Shown: piece after piece, positions 34,964 to 46,452 of the stretch
How the letters are laid out: every line of letters starts with the position of its first letter
Numbering within the stretch: the stretch's first letter is position 1
DNA from: Rhodothermales bacterium
GTDB lineage: Bacteria > Bacteroidota > Rhodothermia > Rhodothermales > Bin80
Direction of reading: 5' to 3'
NCBI GenBank assembly: GCA_022821875.1
Contig: JAJECV010000109.1
Location: 1 to 49,241, forward strand
Length of the DNA stretch: 49,241 bases
Position numbers and translations under genes: made by a program
The notes under the pieces: generated by a model
What the model was told of the DNA's origin: nothing
The model's database searches: none
What the model saw: the letters and a program-made list of their open reading frames with translations, nothing else

Positions 34964-36420
34964 ATGATCTGATCTGCGATGTCGGATGTCAGATGAACCG
35001 CCGCCATTTCTTTTCAAAACTCAGTCTAGGGATCGGCGGTGCGGCTCTGGCATCCCTGATCGGATGCAGCCCCGATTCGGATCCATCGGCTGCAGGTTCT
35101 GCATTCCAGGGGATTCTGGAGTCGCCGCACCTTGCCCCGAAGGCGCGTCGGGTGATTTATCTGTTTCAAAGCGGAGGTCCCTCGCAACTGGAACTCTTTG
35201 ACTATAAGCCGGATCTGCAGATGCGGCGGGGGCAGGACCTGCCGGATTCAATCCGGATGGGGCAGCGCCTGACCGGTATGACCGCCTATCAGAACTCGTT
35301 TCCTATGGTCCCGACCAGTTATCCATTCGCCCGGCACGGAAACAGCGGTGCATGGATCAGTGACCTGCTGCCGTACACATCCGGGATTGCCGATGAACTC
35401 TGTATCGTGCGATCCATGTATACCGAGGCGATCAATCATGATCCGGCCATCACGTTTTTTCAGACCGGTTCGCAGCAGCCGGGCCGTCCCAGTATGGGGG
35501 CATGGCTCAGTTACGGGCTCGGGAGCGCCAATGAAGATCTGCCCACATTTTGTGTCCTGCTCTCTCGCGGGCTGCAGCGTCCGCAGCCGATCTATTCGCG
35601 CCTCTGGGGGAACGGGTTTCTGGCGGCACTGCACCAGGGCGTACAGTTTCGCGCCGGCGGCGATCCGGTCCTGTATCTGAATAATCCGCCCGGTCTGGAT
35701 GCCGGCGACCGGCGCAGCATGCTCAAACAGCTGGCCCGCCTGAACGAAATGCACTATCAGACAAGCGGCGACCCTGCAATCCAGTCCCGGATTGCCCAGC
35801 ACGAAATGGCGTACCGGATGCAAACCTCGGTGCCGGATGTCACGGATCTGTCGGATGAACCCGGGTCCACGTTTGAACTCTATGGGGAAGCCGCCCGCAC
35901 CCCGGGAACCTACGCGGCGAACTGCCTTCTGGCCCGGCGGCTTGCCGAGCGGGATGTGCGCTTCATCCAGCTTTATCACATGGGATGGGATCAGCATGGA
36001 AATCTGCCCAAAGACATTGCTCTGCAGTGTAAGGATACCGATCAGCCATCGGCCGCACTGGTTACAGATCTGAAGCAGCGGGGCCTGCTGGAGGATACTC
36101 TGGTGATCTGGGGCGGAGAATTCGGACGCACCAATTATTCTCAGGGCACCCTCACAGAAACCAATTATGGTCGTGACCATCATCCGAGATGCTTTACAAT
36201 CTGGATGGCAGGCGGGGGTGTCAAGCCTGGACTCACCTACGGAGCGACCGATGAACTCGGATATAATATCACCGAGAATCCCGTTCATGTGCACGACTTC
36301 CAGGCAACCGTACTCCATCTCCTTGGGATTGAACATGAACGGCTGACCTACCGGCATCAGGGACGCCGTTTTCGATTGACCGACGTACATGGCCATGTGG
36401 TTAAAGATCTTCTGGCCTGA
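34960..36420 (+). CDS. DUF1501 protein 1, Tat-exported lipoprotein
   Basis: A 486-aa protein of the DUF1501 family, distant relatives of sulfatases/alkaline phosphatases. The twin-arginine signal [20 protein letters not shown] runs into a lipobox-like SLIGC, suggesting a folded, possibly metal-containing lipoprotein exported by Tat. Conserved family motifs are [30 protein letters not shown] and [20 protein letters not shown] 34960 gives an ATGA overlap with the PSD1 gene; ATG 34993 (MNRRHF) would give a more typical Tat leader and may be the real start. It is always coupled here with a PSD1 protein. The reaction is unknown. Confidence 0.9.
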   Translation: MNDLICDVGCQMNRRHFFSKLSLGIGGAALASLIGCSPDSDPSAAGSAFQGILESPHLAPKARRVIYLFQSGGPSQLELFDYKPDLQMRRGQDLPDSIRMGQRLTGMTAYQNSFPMVPTSYPFARHGNSGAWISDLLPYTSGIADELCIVRSMYTEAINHDPAITFFQTGSQQPGRPSMGAWLSYGLGSANEDLPTFCVLLSRGLQRPQPIYSRLWGNGFLAALHQGVQFRAGGDPVLYLNNPPGLDAGDRRSMLKQLARLNEMHYQTSGDPAIQSRIAQHEMAYRMQTSVPDVTDLSDEPGSTFELYGEAARTPGTYAANCLLARRLAERDVRFIQLYHMGWDQHGNLPKDIALQCKDTDQPSAALVTDLKQRGLLEDTLVIWGGEFGRTNYSQGTLTETNYGRDHHPRCFTIWMAGGGVKPGLTYGATDELGYNITENPVHVHDFQATVLHLLGIEHERLTYRHQGRRFRLTDVHGHVVKDLLA

Positions 36421-39400
36421 CCATTCCGTTCTGGCAGGATTGATACTGCTGCTTGCAGGTGTGGGATGTGGGCGTGTGCCTGATTCCGGCCATGCAGCGC
36501 TGCCGGAGGTTGTGGATTACAATTTTCATATCCGCCCGATCCTCTCGGATCGCTGTTACACCTGTCACGGACCGGATGCCAATGCCAGACAGGCGGACTT
36601 GCGTCTGGATGAAGAGTCCGGCGCAAAAGAAAAGAAACTGACATCGGGCGGGTACGCCGTTGTTCCGGGGAGTCTCCGCAGGAGTCGCCTCTATGCACGG
36701 ATTCGCTCGGAGGATTCCGAGTTCCGGATGCCGCCGCCGGAGTCAAATCTGTCCCTGACGGATCACGAGATTGCACTGATTGGCCGCTGGATTGATCAGG
36801 GAGCCGAATGGAAGCCGCACTGGAGTTTTCTTACCCCCACGGGGGCAGATCTGCCGCCGGTCCAACAATCGGACTGGCCAAAGAATCCGATGGATTCCTT
36901 CATTCTGTCAAATCTTGAGGAGCAGGGGCTCCACCCCGCCCCTGAAGCCGCCCGAAGTACTCTCCTGCGGCGGGTTACACTGGACCTGACCGGACTCCCG
37001 CCGACCCTGGAGGAACTCGATGCGTTCCTGAGTGACACATCCCCGGATGCGTACGAGAAAGTGGTAGACCGGTTGTTGGCTTCTCCGGCCTACGGAGAGC
37101 ATATGGCCTCCGCATGGCTGGATATTGCGAGATATGCAGATACGCATGGCTACCAGAATGACCGGGACCGCTATGTATGGCCGTGGAGGGACTGGGTGGT
37201 GCGTGCCTACAATGAGAACCTGCCTTTTGATGAGTTCGGGACCTGGCAGCTTGCAGGCGACCTGCTGCCGGATGCAACCCTGGAGCAGCGGCTTGCCACA
37301 ACCTTCAACCGGAACCATCGGCAGACCAACGAGGGCGGCAGTATTGAGGAGGAGTTTCGTACCGAATACGTCGCAGATCGTGTGAATACGTTCGGGACGG
37401 CCTTCATGGGACTGACGCTGGAGTGTGCGCGGTGTCACGATCATAAATACGATCCAATCACGCAGAGCAACTACTATGGACTCTTCGCATTTTTTAACAA
37501 TGTAGACGAGTCCGGGCAGACCTCGCATTTTACGAACGCGGTGCCGGTGCCGGCCATGGATCTGCCCCATCCCGATCAGACAGAGGAGCTGGAGCGTCTG
37601 GCCCGTGAGATTATTGCGGCAGAGCGTGCCTCCGCGGATCTGGCCGAAGCATTCAGAGAGGGCTTTGCCGTCTGGACACCGTCCACACCCTCCGGAATTC
37701 CATCCCATCCGATCCTTCGGTGCGAATTTGAATCTCTGCACGGAGAGAGGCTCCAGTGTGATGGAACGAAGTCGGGGGAAGCCGTCTTCCGGCCAACGAT
37801 TGTCCCCGGCCGCAGCGGCAACGCCATGGCGTTTGATGGCGAGAGCGGGTTTTTGTTTAAGGGGATGGGAGACTTTGAACGGACCATGCCGTTTTCGGTC
37901 AGTATCTGGGTGAATCCCGGTGAGGAGACGGGGCTGATCCTTCACCGGACCCAGGCCGCCCTGGATGCAGGCAGCCGGGGCTGGGAACTGGCGCTCCAGA
38001 ATGGTCACCTGATTGGCCAGCTGGCCCATATGTGGCCCGAAAACTCTGTGCGCATCCAGAGCGAAGCCACGATTCCCATCAAGAAATGGACCCATGTGGC
38101 GATGACCTATGATGGATCCAGCCGTGCAGACGGTCTGCACCTCTACATTGACGGCCGGCCCGCAGAGACAGAGGTGATTCGGGATGGCCTGACCCGCCAG
38201 ATCACGTATGATGCAATGGAGGTGCCACTTCAGGTCGGGTACCGGTTCCGGGACAGCGGATTGCGGGATGGCGCGGTGGATGCACTGCGATTGTATGATC
38301 GCCGGCTGTATGGGTTTGAAGTGGCACGGCTGGCCGGAAGTGCGGATGCACCCCGGGACCCGGAGGATATGTTTCGGTGGTATCTGGCCAATGAGGTGAT
38401 CCCGTGGCAACGCTCCCAGGCAATCCTTCAGGAGTTGCGTGAAGCCGAAAATGCAATCCTGAAAGAGATCCCGGAAATCATGACCATGCAGGAGATGCAT
38501 ATGCCGCGCCCGGCCTACATCCTGGAGCGCGGGCAGTATGATGCCAAGGGGGTGCCGGTGGAGGCGCACACCCCCGAGGCGATCCTTCCATTCCCCGATC
38601 ACCTGCCGCCCAACCGGCTCGGACTCTCGGAATGGCTCTTCAGCCCCGAGCACCCGCTCACCGCGCGTGTTGCGGTGAACCGGTACTGGCAAAAGTACTT
38701 CGGGACCGGGATTGTGTCCACGCCCGAAGATTTTGGGTTTCAGGGGGCGCTGCCCCTCTTTCCGGAACTCCTGGATCACCTGGCCGCTGCATTCATAGAG
38801 TCTGGATGGGACATCAAAGCCATGCAGCGGCGGATGGTCACCAGTGCCACATACCGGCAGCAGTCCGATCCCACGCCGGAACTTTTGGCCCTTGATCCGG
38901 AGAATAAACTCCTTGCCCGGGGGCCGCGGCTTCGTTTGAGTGCGGAGATGATTCGGGATCAGGCGCTTGCGGTCAGCGGATTACTGGATCGGACCCTGGG
39001 AGGGCCGGCCGTAAAGCCGTACCAGCCGGAGGGACTCTGGGAAGAGAAGTCGGGAATCCGGTATGATCAGGGATCAGGCAGTGACCTGTACCGGCGCACA
39101 CTCTACACTTTTTTTAAGCGAACCTCCCCGCCCCCGTCTCTGATCACCTTTGATATGCCGACGCGGGCGCAGTGTGTACTGCGCCGGCAGCGCACCGCCA
39201 CGCCTATGCAGGCTCTGGTCCTGCTGAATGACCCCCAGTATGTAGAGGCTGCACGCCATCTGTCCGCCCGTATGCTGAAGGAGAATACGCTTGAGGCACA
39301 GATTCAACTGGGATTCCGGTCCCTGACAGGGCGAAGCCCCACCGTTCCTGAAACCCAGACCCTCCAGGCACTGTACCGGGAACAGTTCGAAATCTTTTCG

Positions 39401-39541
39401 CGGAATCCGGAGTCTGCAAGACAATTACTGGAGACCGGGGATTCCCGTTTAGAACCGGGGCTTGATCTTGCGCAATGGGCCGCCCATACCATGATTGCCA
39501 ATACACTCTTATCTTTTGATGAGTCCATTGAGAAGTACTGA
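36389..39541 (+). CDS. PSD1 protein 2: cytochrome-like, DUF1549, LamG, DUF1553
   Basis: A 1050-aa paralog of PSD1 protein 1 with the same domain order: N-terminal hydrophobic leader with a weak lipobox (AGVGC, Cys27); CYTCH haem motif (56-60); DUF1549 at about 157-370 with a second CxxCH (346-350, [12 protein letters not shown]); LamG at about 447-652 ([29 protein letters not shown]); DUF1553 at about 739-1010. The two proteins align over most of their length, e.g. [10 protein letters not shown] and [15 protein letters not shown], indicating duplication of a PSD1-DUF1501 unit. The gene starts inside the 3' end of the preceding DUF1501 gene (32-base overlap; ATG 36395 is an alternative). Confidence 0.9.
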   Translation: MAMWLKIFWPDHSVLAGLILLLAGVGCGRVPDSGHAALPEVVDYNFHIRPILSDRCYTCHGPDANARQADLRLDEESGAKEKKLTSGGYAVVPGSLRRSRLYARIRSEDSEFRMPPPESNLSLTDHEIALIGRWIDQGAEWKPHWSFLTPTGADLPPVQQSDWPKNPMDSFILSNLEEQGLHPAPEAARSTLLRRVTLDLTGLPPTLEELDAFLSDTSPDAYEKVVDRLLASPAYGEHMASAWLDIARYADTHGYQNDRDRYVWPWRDWVVRAYNENLPFDEFGTWQLAGDLLPDATLEQRLATTFNRNHRQTNEGGSIEEEFRTEYVADRVNTFGTAFMGLTLECARCHDHKYDPITQSNYYGLFAFFNNVDESGQTSHFTNAVPVPAMDLPHPDQTEELERLAREIIAAERASADLAEAFREGFAVWTPSTPSGIPSHPILRCEFESLHGERLQCDGTKSGEAVFRPTIVPGRSGNAMAFDGESGFLFKGMGDFERTMPFSVSIWVNPGEETGLILHRTQAALDAGSRGWELALQNGHLIGQLAHMWPENSVRIQSEATIPIKKWTHVAMTYDGSSRADGLHLYIDGRPAETEVIRDGLTRQITYDAMEVPLQVGYRFRDSGLRDGAVDALRLYDRRLYGFEVARLAGSADAPRDPEDMFRWYLANEVIPWQRSQAILQELREAENAILKEIPEIMTMQEMHMPRPAYILERGQYDAKGVPVEAHTPEAILPFPDHLPPNRLGLSEWLFSPEHPLTARVAVNRYWQKYFGTGIVSTPEDFGFQGALPLFPELLDHLAAAFIESGWDIKAMQRRMVTSATYRQQSDPTPELLALDPENKLLARGPRLRLSAEMIRDQALAVSGLLDRTLGGPAVKPYQPEGLWEEKSGIRYDQGSGSDLYRRTLYTFFKRTSPPPSLITFDMPTRAQCVLRRQRTATPMQALVLLNDPQYVEAARHLSARMLKENTLEAQIQLGFRSLTGRSPTVPETQTLQALYREQFEIFSRNPESARQLLETGDSRLEPGLDLAQWAAHTMIANTLLSFDESIEKY

Positions 39542-40953
39542 TGCACGCGTGTTGTAATTATACTCCGTTGAGCACCCGCAGGGAGTTTCTGGAACGGCTC
39601 GGGATGGGACTGGGCGGGCTTGCCCTGTCCTCTCTGATCAATCCGGCGGCGGCCGCGCCTGCGGATGTGATTCCACGGGCGAAGCGGATCATCTATCTTT
39701 TCCAGAGTGGCGGGCCTTCACAGTTTGAACTCTTCGATTATAAGCCCGCAGTCAATGCCATGCACGGACAGGAGCTGCCGGAATCGGTTCGCAAGGGGCA
39801 GCGGCTGACCGGGATGACGGGGTTCCAGAATACGCTGCCGCTGGCCCGCTCCCATTTTTCTTTTGCACAGCATGGGGAAAGCGGTGCATGGCTGAGCGAA
39901 CTCATGCCCTATACGGCAAAAGTGGCCGATGAGTTATGCTTTGTCAAGTCCATGCATACCGAGGCGATCAATCATGATCCGGCCATCACATTCTTTCTGA
40001 CCGGCTCACAGATTGCCGGCCGTCCCTCCTTCGGGTCCTGGCTCAGTTACGGGCTCGGTACGGAAAACGAAAACCTGCCCGCATTCTGTGTGCTGATCAC
40101 TAAAGATAAAGGGGGACAGCCATTGTATGCACGGTTGTGGGGGAATGGATTTTTACCGTCACAGCATCAGGGAGTGCAGTTCCGGAGCGGGCAGGATCCC
40201 GTGTTGTATCTGAGCAATCCGGACGGCGTATCGTCTGCGCAGCGAAAAATGCAGCTGGATCGGCTTCGTGAGTTGCACAGCCTGAAAGAAGGGGCCCCCG
40301 GCTGGGCACGGATTGAGTCCCGGATTGCCCAGTACGAAATGGCCTACCGGATGCAGACCTCCGTGCCCGAGGTGATGGACCTCACCAGAGAGCCGGAATA
40401 CATTTTTGATCTCTACGGCGAGGATGCCCGTGAGCCGGGCACCTTTGCCGCCAACTGCCTGCTGGCCAGACGGCTGGCGGAGCGGGGGGTGCGCTTTATT
40501 CAGCTCTTTCATCAGGGATGGGATCATCATGGAGGCCTGCCGGCGGGGATCCAGATGCAGTCCAGAGAAACCGATCAGCCCTCGGCGGCGCTGGTGCAGG
40601 ACCTGAAACAGCGGGGAATGCTGGAGGATACACTGGTGATCTGGGGAGGCGAATTTGGGCGCACGAACTACTGTCAGGGGCGCCTGACGGATGCCGATTA
40701 CGGACGGGATCATCATCCGCGGTGCTTTTCGCTGTGGATGGCCGGAGGCGGGGTCCGAAGTGGTCTGAGTTACGGGGAGACGGACGAGTTGGGGTACAAT
40801 ATTGTTCGGGATCCCGTGCATGTACATGACCTGCAGGCAACCCTGATGCATTTACTGGGGATTGACCATGAACGTCTTACCTTTAAGTATCAGGGGCGGC
40901 GATTTCGCCTCACGGATGTTCACGGGACGGTGATCAAGCCACTGATTGCATGA
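39541..40953 (+). CDS. DUF1501 protein 2, Tat-exported
   Basis: A 470-aa DUF1501 protein. The Tat signal is STRREFLERLGMGLGGLALSS, followed by an Ala-rich cleavage area (NPAAAAPAD) with no lipobox, so the mature protein is probably soluble in the periplasm, unlike DUF1501 protein 1. Family motifs: [52 protein letters not shown]. It is clearly paralogous to protein 1, sharing the NYxQG variant after EFGRT. Stop and start overlap by one base (TGATG) with the upstream PSD1 gene, and its end overlaps the next PSD1 start by 4 bases. Confidence 0.9.
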   Translation: MHACCNYTPLSTRREFLERLGMGLGGLALSSLINPAAAAPADVIPRAKRIIYLFQSGGPSQFELFDYKPAVNAMHGQELPESVRKGQRLTGMTGFQNTLPLARSHFSFAQHGESGAWLSELMPYTAKVADELCFVKSMHTEAINHDPAITFFLTGSQIAGRPSFGSWLSYGLGTENENLPAFCVLITKDKGGQPLYARLWGNGFLPSQHQGVQFRSGQDPVLYLSNPDGVSSAQRKMQLDRLRELHSLKEGAPGWARIESRIAQYEMAYRMQTSVPEVMDLTREPEYIFDLYGEDAREPGTFAANCLLARRLAERGVRFIQLFHQGWDHHGGLPAGIQMQSRETDQPSAALVQDLKQRGMLEDTLVIWGGEFGRTNYCQGRLTDADYGRDHHPRCFSLWMAGGGVRSGLSYGETDELGYNIVRDPVHVHDLQATLMHLLGIDHERLTFKYQGRRFRLTDVHGTVIKPLIA

Positions 40954-43421
40954 AGAATCTCTGGATCACCGGTGCGGTATCGCTCACGGCCCTGTTTCTG
41001 TCTGGCGGCTGTCAGCGTATCCCGCCAGTCAGTTTTAATCAGCAGGTGCGCCCCATTCTGAATGAGCGGTGTGTGAACTGTCACGGGGGGATCCGGCGGC
41101 AGGGGGATCTGAGTTTGCTTTTCCGTCAGGAGGCGCTTGCGGCGGCCGAGTCGGGGGAGCGTGCCATTGTTCCCTTTGAGCCGGCATTGAGTGAACTTAT
41201 CCGGCGTGTTGCCCATACAGATCCCGCCCGCCGCATGCCGAAGGAGGATGCGCCGCTCACGCCTGAAGAGATCCAGACGCTGCAAACCTGGATTGAGCAG
41301 GGGGCACCCTGGGAGGATCACTGGGCGTATGTGGCTCCTGCGCGTCCCTCACTGCCGGATGTATCGGATCCGGAATGGGTTCGTGATCCCATAGATCACT
41401 TTGTCCTTGCCCAACTGGACCAGATGGGACTGACTCCGCAGTCCGAGGCGGCGTGTCCGGTTCTGGTCCGAAGGGTGGCACTGGATCTGACCGGCCTGCC
41501 TCCGGCACCGGAAGATGTACAGCAGGTCTGTAAGGACACGGATAGATCCTATGAGGACTATGTGGATTCGCTTCTGTCGTCTCCCGCGTACGGGGAGCGC
41601 TGGGCGGCAATGTGGCTGGACCTTGCGCGGTATGCGGATTCCAAGGGATATGAAAAAGATATTGGTCGGACGATCTGGCTTTACCGGGACTGGGTCATCC
41701 AGGCATTCAACGGGGATATGCCCTTTGACCGGTTCACGATCGAGCAGCTGGCAGGGGATCTGCTGCCGGATGCAACCGAGAGTCAGTTGATTGCAACGGC
41801 CTTTCACCGCAATACGATGACCAATACGGAAGGGGGAACCGATGATGAAGAGTTTCGCACTGCAGCGGTCATTGACCGCGTGAATACGACCTGGGAGGTG
41901 TGGCAGGGGACCTCCTTTGCCTGTGTACAGTGCCACGGGCACCCCTATGATCCGTTTGTACATGAGGAGTATTACGAATTCTTTGCCTTTTTCAACAGTA
42001 CGGCGGACCGGGATCTGGACAGTGAGTATCCGACACTCCCCCTGTTTGAGGAGGAGGTGGACACCGAGGGCCGGGAACTGACTCGTGAGATTGCCCGGCT
42101 GGAAGAGGCGATCATTGCCCGGGTGCGCTCGGATGAACTGGCCGCGGAGCGCCGCGTCTGGGAAACCACACTGGATGCGCCGGAAGTGATCGGGCAGGTC
42201 CGGCTCATGCTGCAGAACGAAGTAAAACGGGTTGTCGCAACGCTGGAAAGTGAGCGGGGCGATGCGCAGCGCTGGACGCTGGACTATGTTTATGCCGGTC
42301 TGAGTGATGATCCGGTGATTGTGCGTTTACGGGAGGAGAAAGCCGAAAAAGAGCGTGCACTGCGGGCATTAAATCCCATCCAGACCCCGATCATGCGGGA
42401 ACTCCCGTTCCAGCGCCGGACCCATGTACTGGAGCGGGGCAGTTTTCTTTTGAAGGGGGAGGTGGTAGTCCCGGATACCCCAGATGCACTGCCTGCGATG
42501 CCGGAGGATGCTCCCCGTAATCGACTGGGGATGGCGGAATGGCTGGTGAGCGGCCGGAATCCGCTGACGGCCCGTGTGATGGTCAACCGGTTCTGGGAGC
42601 AGCTGTTTGGCACGGGGCTGGTGGAGTCGCTGGAAGATTTCGGGACGCAGGGACTAGAACGTTCCCACCCGGAACTCCTGGACTATCTGGCGGTCCGTTT
42701 TGTGGAAGACCATGACTGGCGGATGAAGTCTCTGTTACGCGCGATGGTTCTTTCGGCCACCTATCGGCAGTCCTCACAGGTGACCGGGGAACTGCTGCAA
42801 AAGGATCCGCGCAACCGGTATCTGGCACGCGGGCCCCGCTTTCGCCTGAGTGCAGAGCAGATCCGGGACCAGGCGCTGCAGGTGAGCGGTCTGCTGAGTT
42901 CCCGGATGTATGGGCCGAGCGTGATGCCGCCGCAGCCGGATGGGCTCTGGAAGAATCCGTATGACAGCCGCCGCTGGCAGACCAGTGAAGGGGAGGACCG
43001 CTACCGCCGTGCAATCTACACGTATTGGAGACGTACGGTCCCCTACCCGTCCATGGCGACCTTTGACAGCCCCAGCCGCGAATTTTGTGTATCCCGGAGA
43101 ATTCGCACGAATACGCCTCTGCAGGCACTGGTTTCGCTGAATGATCCCGTATTTATGGAGGCCGCTCAGGGGCTGGCGCGGCGGATGCAGAAGCATGCGG
43201 CCCCCATCCCGGCAGGATACACCTATGCCTTGGGGACCCCTCCAAACGGCGAAACACTGGATGTGTTGACCGGCCTGTATACAGACGCGCTGGCGCATTA
43301 TACCGAGGGGGCCGGCGATGCTGCCCGGCTGACGGGCGATTCCGGCTCTGCGGAACTGGCTGCACTCACGATGGTGGCCAACGCGATCCTGAACCTTGAC
43401 CAGTTTCTTATGAAGGAGTAA
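40950..43421 (+). CDS. PSD1 protein 3: cytochrome-like, DUF1549, DUF1553, no LamG
   Basis: An 823-aa lipoprotein (SGGC, Cys21) about 225 residues shorter than its two neighbours because the LamG domain is absent. The haem motif CVNCH is at 41-45; DUF1549 at about 137-345 carries a second CxxCH (325-329, [12 protein letters not shown]). A charged helical, coiled-coil-like stretch follows at about 365-405 ([15 protein letters not shown]), and DUF1553 spans about 517-800. It belongs to the common short PSD1 type, so the tandem cluster combines two subtypes. It overlaps the preceding DUF1501 gene by 4 bases and precedes its own DUF1501 partner after a 52-base gap. Confidence 0.9.
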   Translation: MKNLWITGAVSLTALFLSGGCQRIPPVSFNQQVRPILNERCVNCHGGIRRQGDLSLLFRQEALAAAESGERAIVPFEPALSELIRRVAHTDPARRMPKEDAPLTPEEIQTLQTWIEQGAPWEDHWAYVAPARPSLPDVSDPEWVRDPIDHFVLAQLDQMGLTPQSEAACPVLVRRVALDLTGLPPAPEDVQQVCKDTDRSYEDYVDSLLSSPAYGERWAAMWLDLARYADSKGYEKDIGRTIWLYRDWVIQAFNGDMPFDRFTIEQLAGDLLPDATESQLIATAFHRNTMTNTEGGTDDEEFRTAAVIDRVNTTWEVWQGTSFACVQCHGHPYDPFVHEEYYEFFAFFNSTADRDLDSEYPTLPLFEEEVDTEGRELTREIARLEEAIIARVRSDELAAERRVWETTLDAPEVIGQVRLMLQNEVKRVVATLESERGDAQRWTLDYVYAGLSDDPVIVRLREEKAEKERALRALNPIQTPIMRELPFQRRTHVLERGSFLLKGEVVVPDTPDALPAMPEDAPRNRLGMAEWLVSGRNPLTARVMVNRFWEQLFGTGLVESLEDFGTQGLERSHPELLDYLAVRFVEDHDWRMKSLLRAMVLSATYRQSSQVTGELLQKDPRNRYLARGPRFRLSAEQIRDQALQVSGLLSSRMYGPSVMPPQPDGLWKNPYDSRRWQTSEGEDRYRRAIYTYWRRTVPYPSMATFDSPSREFCVSRRIRTNTPLQALVSLNDPVFMEAAQGLARRMQKHAAPIPAGYTYALGTPPNGETLDVLTGLYTDALAHYTEGAGDAARLTGDSGSAELAALTMVANAILNLDQFLMKE

Positions 43422-43473
43422 CTTTCGTTTGAAAGAACCCAAACCGTATGTATCTCATCGAACAGAAGTCAAC

Positions 43474-44925
43474 ATGAATCTTGCCAAAGAAGCCCGTGAT
43501 GCCTATTTGGGCCATGTCACCCGGCGCCATTTTCTGAAGTCGGCGGGGGCGGGACTTGGGGCGCTTGCATTTGCGTCGCTTGGAGCGGGTTCAGCCGGTC
43601 TGCCGGATGCGCATTCTCCCCGGGGCCCGCATTTTGCACCGCGTGCCAGGCGGGTCATCTTCCTGCACATGGCGGGCGGCCCTTCTCCGCTGGAGTTGTT
43701 TGACTACAAGCCCGAACTGGCCCGTCTGCATGGTCAGGACTGTCCGGAGTCTCTTCTGGAGGGGAAGCGGTTTGCGTTTATCCGGGGGATCCCGAAGATG
43801 CTGGGACCTCAGGCAGCGTTTCAGCAGCACGGGGAGTCAGGCGCATGGATCTCCAATCATATGCCGCATCTGGGACAGGTTGCCGACAAGATTGCATTCC
43901 TGAAGGCGATGCATACCGATGAGTTCAATCATGCCCCTGCGCAGTTACTGGTCCATTCGGGGAGTCCGCGGCTCGGCCGCCCAAGTATGGGATCCTGGGT
44001 GACCTATGGGCTAGGGACCGAAAACGAAAACCTGCCTGCATTTGTGGTTCTGCTGTCGGGGGGTGCCGCCCCGGACGCAGGTGCGAGCGTCTACGGGAGC
44101 GGGTTTCTGCCGACCGTCTATCAGGGGGTGCAGTGCAGGACCAAGGGGGATCCCGTTCTTTTTCTTGGAGACCCGGACGGGGTCCCGCGCAGTTTGCGGC
44201 GCAGATCTATTGATGCCATCAACGCCATCAACCGGCAGCAGCATGAAGAGGTGGGAGACCCGGAAATCCTTACCCGGATCGCACAGTACGAGATGGCGTT
44301 CCGAATGCAGACCTCCGTTCCGGACGCAATGGAGATCCGCCGTGAGCCCGCCTATATCCATGAGATGTACGGGACCGAGCCGGGAGAGACTGCATTCAGC
44401 AATAACTGTCTTCTGGCGCGGAGGCTGGTGGAGCGCGGGGTCCGCTTTGTGCAATTATTTCACTGGGGCTGGGATTCTCACGGAGCGGGGGAGAGTGAGG
44501 CGTTGAATGGAGGGTTTCTGGAGCGCTGCCAGGAGACAGATCGCCCCGTTGCTGCACTCCTGAATGATCTGGAGCAGCGGGGACTCCTGGAAGAAACCCT
44601 GGTGATCTGGGGCGGAGAATTCGGACGGACTCCGATGCTGGAGAACCGCAGCGGATCGGACAACCCTTTTGTCGGGCGGGATCACCACAGTGATGTCTAC
44701 ACGATGTGGATGGCCGGAGGCGGGATCAAGGGCGGGATCACGCACGGGGAGACCGATGAGATCGGCTACAGTGCGGTGAGCGGCCGGGTGCATGTCCATG
44801 ATCTTCAGGCAACGATCCTGCATGTACTGGGATTTGATCATGAGCGGCTCACCTATCCATTCCAGGGCCGGGATTTTCGATTGACCGATGTACACGGGCA
44901 GGTTGTGCGTGAGGTGCTGGCATAA
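43474..44925 (+). CDS. DUF1501 protein 3, Tat-exported
   Basis: A 483-aa DUF1501 protein. The N-terminus has about 17 residues before the Tat motif TRRHFLKSAGAGLGALAFAS, a longer lead than in the other two copies. Motifs: [41 protein letters not shown] and GRDHHSDVYTMWMAGGG. The EFGRTP form and the HMAGGP form are those of the most common DUF1501 type, whereas proteins 1 and 2 have EFGRTN and FQSGGP. It thus pairs with the LamG-less PSD1 protein as a distinct subtype. ATG 43474 is preferred over a TTG at 43429. It lies 15 bases before the next gene. Confidence 0.9.
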   Translation: MNLAKEARDAYLGHVTRRHFLKSAGAGLGALAFASLGAGSAGLPDAHSPRGPHFAPRARRVIFLHMAGGPSPLELFDYKPELARLHGQDCPESLLEGKRFAFIRGIPKMLGPQAAFQQHGESGAWISNHMPHLGQVADKIAFLKAMHTDEFNHAPAQLLVHSGSPRLGRPSMGSWVTYGLGTENENLPAFVVLLSGGAAPDAGASVYGSGFLPTVYQGVQCRTKGDPVLFLGDPDGVPRSLRRRSIDAINAINRQQHEEVGDPEILTRIAQYEMAFRMQTSVPDAMEIRREPAYIHEMYGTEPGETAFSNNCLLARRLVERGVRFVQLFHWGWDSHGAGESEALNGGFLERCQETDRPVAALLNDLEQRGLLEETLVIWGGEFGRTPMLENRSGSDNPFVGRDHHSDVYTMWMAGGGIKGGITHGETDEIGYSAVSGRVHVHDLQATILHVLGFDHERLTYPFQGRDFRLTDVHGQVVREVLA

Positions 44926-44940
44926 ATTTTTATTGATTTG

Positions 44941-46452
44941 ATGAAGCAATCTTTGTTTTGGTTAGGCGTGGGCCTCGCCTTTGTGGTACTGATGCTGGTG
45001 ATGGTCCCCGGCAGTGGGCGTCCGAGCGATTTCAGTCTGTTTCTGGGCCGGTTCCATCCATTGGTCGTTCATCTGCCGATCGGGATTCTGGTTGTGGCCG
45101 TTCTGCTTGAGGCGCTTTCCCGGATGCCTTCTCTGCGGGGGCGCTATGACACGGGCATTCTGGCGCTCTTGTATATCGGGGTATGGAGTTCCATCCTTGC
45201 GGTCGCTGCAGGACTCTATCTGGCACAGGGGGGCGGCTATGCTGCGGGCCAGTTGGCCTGGCACAAGCGCATGGGGGTTCTGGTGGTGCTGTTTGCTTCG
45301 CTGGCCTATCTGTACAAGGTCTGGCCGGGGCTTTCGGAGCGCTGGCTCCGGCACTGGGAGCGCCGGGTGTACGGGATCGCACTGGGAGTCATGCTTCTGG
45401 CGGTCACCCTTACGGGGCATTTTGGAGGCGTATTGACGCATGGTCCGGATTATTTATCCCGCTATCTGCCAGACGGATTGCGCCAGATGGCAGGTTTGCC
45501 AAAAAAAGCCGATATCGGTCGTTTACAGCTGGAGAACCCTGCGGAGACGACCGTCTATGCAGCGCTGATTGCCCCGATTCTGCAGTCTAGGTGTACTGCC
45601 TGTCACGGCCCGGATGCACAGCGGGGCGGGTTGCGCCTGGATACGCCCGACTTCATCACGGAGGGGGGCGATGACGGTCCGCCGATTGTTGCAGGAGAGG
45701 CCCATGAGAGTGCGTTGATTCACCGGATCTGGCTGCCGGTGAGTTCGGATAAGAAGATGCCGCCTCTGGAAAGCCCGCAACTCTCCATTGCGGAAGCCGA
45801 GCTTTTGCGGTGGTGGATTGATGCGGGGGCATCCTTTGAGGAGCTCCTGCCGGAGGTGGAGTGGTCTCCGGTCACGCAGACGATTGTGGATCACATGGGG
45901 TTAGGCGAAATCCGTACGGGCATTTTTGCTCTGGATACCGTCCCGCCGGACTCCATGGACATCGTACAGCTTGCCGGTCTGGGGCTGGCGGTTACACCAC
46001 TGGCCGAGAATGAGCCTTACCTGCAGGTGCGCTGCGTACATCCGGAGACCTGTACGGATGCGGGCGGGCTGCAGGAAGCCCTGCGCCCGCTGGCGCGGAA
46101 TATTGCCTGGCTGGATCTTGGGCGCTCCGGTGCGGGGGATGATCTGGTGGAGGGGATTGCCGACCTGCCGCATGTGACCCGCCTGCATTTACAGCAGACA
46201 TTGGTGACCGATGCGGGCCTGGCTGATCTGGGGGATCTGGAATTTCTGGAGTATCTGAATTTATACGGCACGGCCGTCACGGATTCGGGACTGATCCATC
46301 TTGAAACCCTGCCCGCACTCCGATCCATCTATCTTTGGCAGACCGGAGTAACGGACGAGGGGGTCCGCCGGTTACAGACTGCGATCCCGGATCTCTATAT
46401 TAATACCGGCTTAAGCCTGACCCCTGTTGAACCTGATACCACCGGCTCATGA
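44941..46452 (+). CDS. DUF2231-like membrane protein with CxxCH and LRR domains
   Basis: A 503-aa inner-membrane protein in three parts. Five transmembrane helices lie at about 4-20, 42-58, 72-95, 112-127 and 143-160; the first block has the LGRFHPLVVHLPIGIL motif of DUF2231-like proteins, with histidines (39, 44) that could bind haem or metal. A periplasmic cytochrome-like domain carries CTACHGPD (CxxCH at 218-222), close to the PSD1 haem region. The C-terminal third (about 390-490) has leucine-rich repeats (LHLQQTLVTDAGLADL, LNLYGTAVTDSGLIHL). It could pass electrons between the membrane and the PSD1 proteins; this is inference. ATG 44941 follows a TTG at 44938. It overlaps the sulfatase start by 4 bases. 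Confidence 0.85.
   Translation: MKQSLFWLGVGLAFVVLMLVMVPGSGRPSDFSLFLGRFHPLVVHLPIGILVVAVLLEALSRMPSLRGRYDTGILALLYIGVWSSILAVAAGLYLAQGGGYAAGQLAWHKRMGVLVVLFASLAYLYKVWPGLSERWLRHWERRVYGIALGVMLLAVTLTGHFGGVLTHGPDYLSRYLPDGLRQMAGLPKKADIGRLQLENPAETTVYAALIAPILQSRCTACHGPDAQRGGLRLDTPDFITEGGDDGPPIVAGEAHESALIHRIWLPVSSDKKMPPLESPQLSIAEAELLRWWIDAGASFEELLPEVEWSPVTQTIVDHMGLGEIRTGIFALDTVPPDSMDIVQLAGLGLAVTPLAENEPYLQVRCVHPETCTDAGGLQEALRPLARNIAWLDLGRSGAGDDLVEGIADLPHVTRLHLQQTLVTDAGLADLGDLEFLEYLNLYGTAVTDSGLIHLETLPALRSIYLWQTGVTDEGVRRLQTAIPDLYINTGLSLTPVEPDTTGS

Noticed and set aside
35248-36396. A 382-codon open frame antisense to DUF1501 protein 1
   Set aside because: A shadow of a well-supported Tat-exported DUF1501 gene; a similar shadow appears opposite the second copy, as expected from shared codon structure.
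36908-38779. A very long (623-codon) open frame antisense to PSD1 protein 2
   Set aside because: The plus strand here encodes a clear PSD1 protein. The antisense frame has His/Pro/Arg-rich composition typical of shadow frames in GC-rich genes, and no domain.
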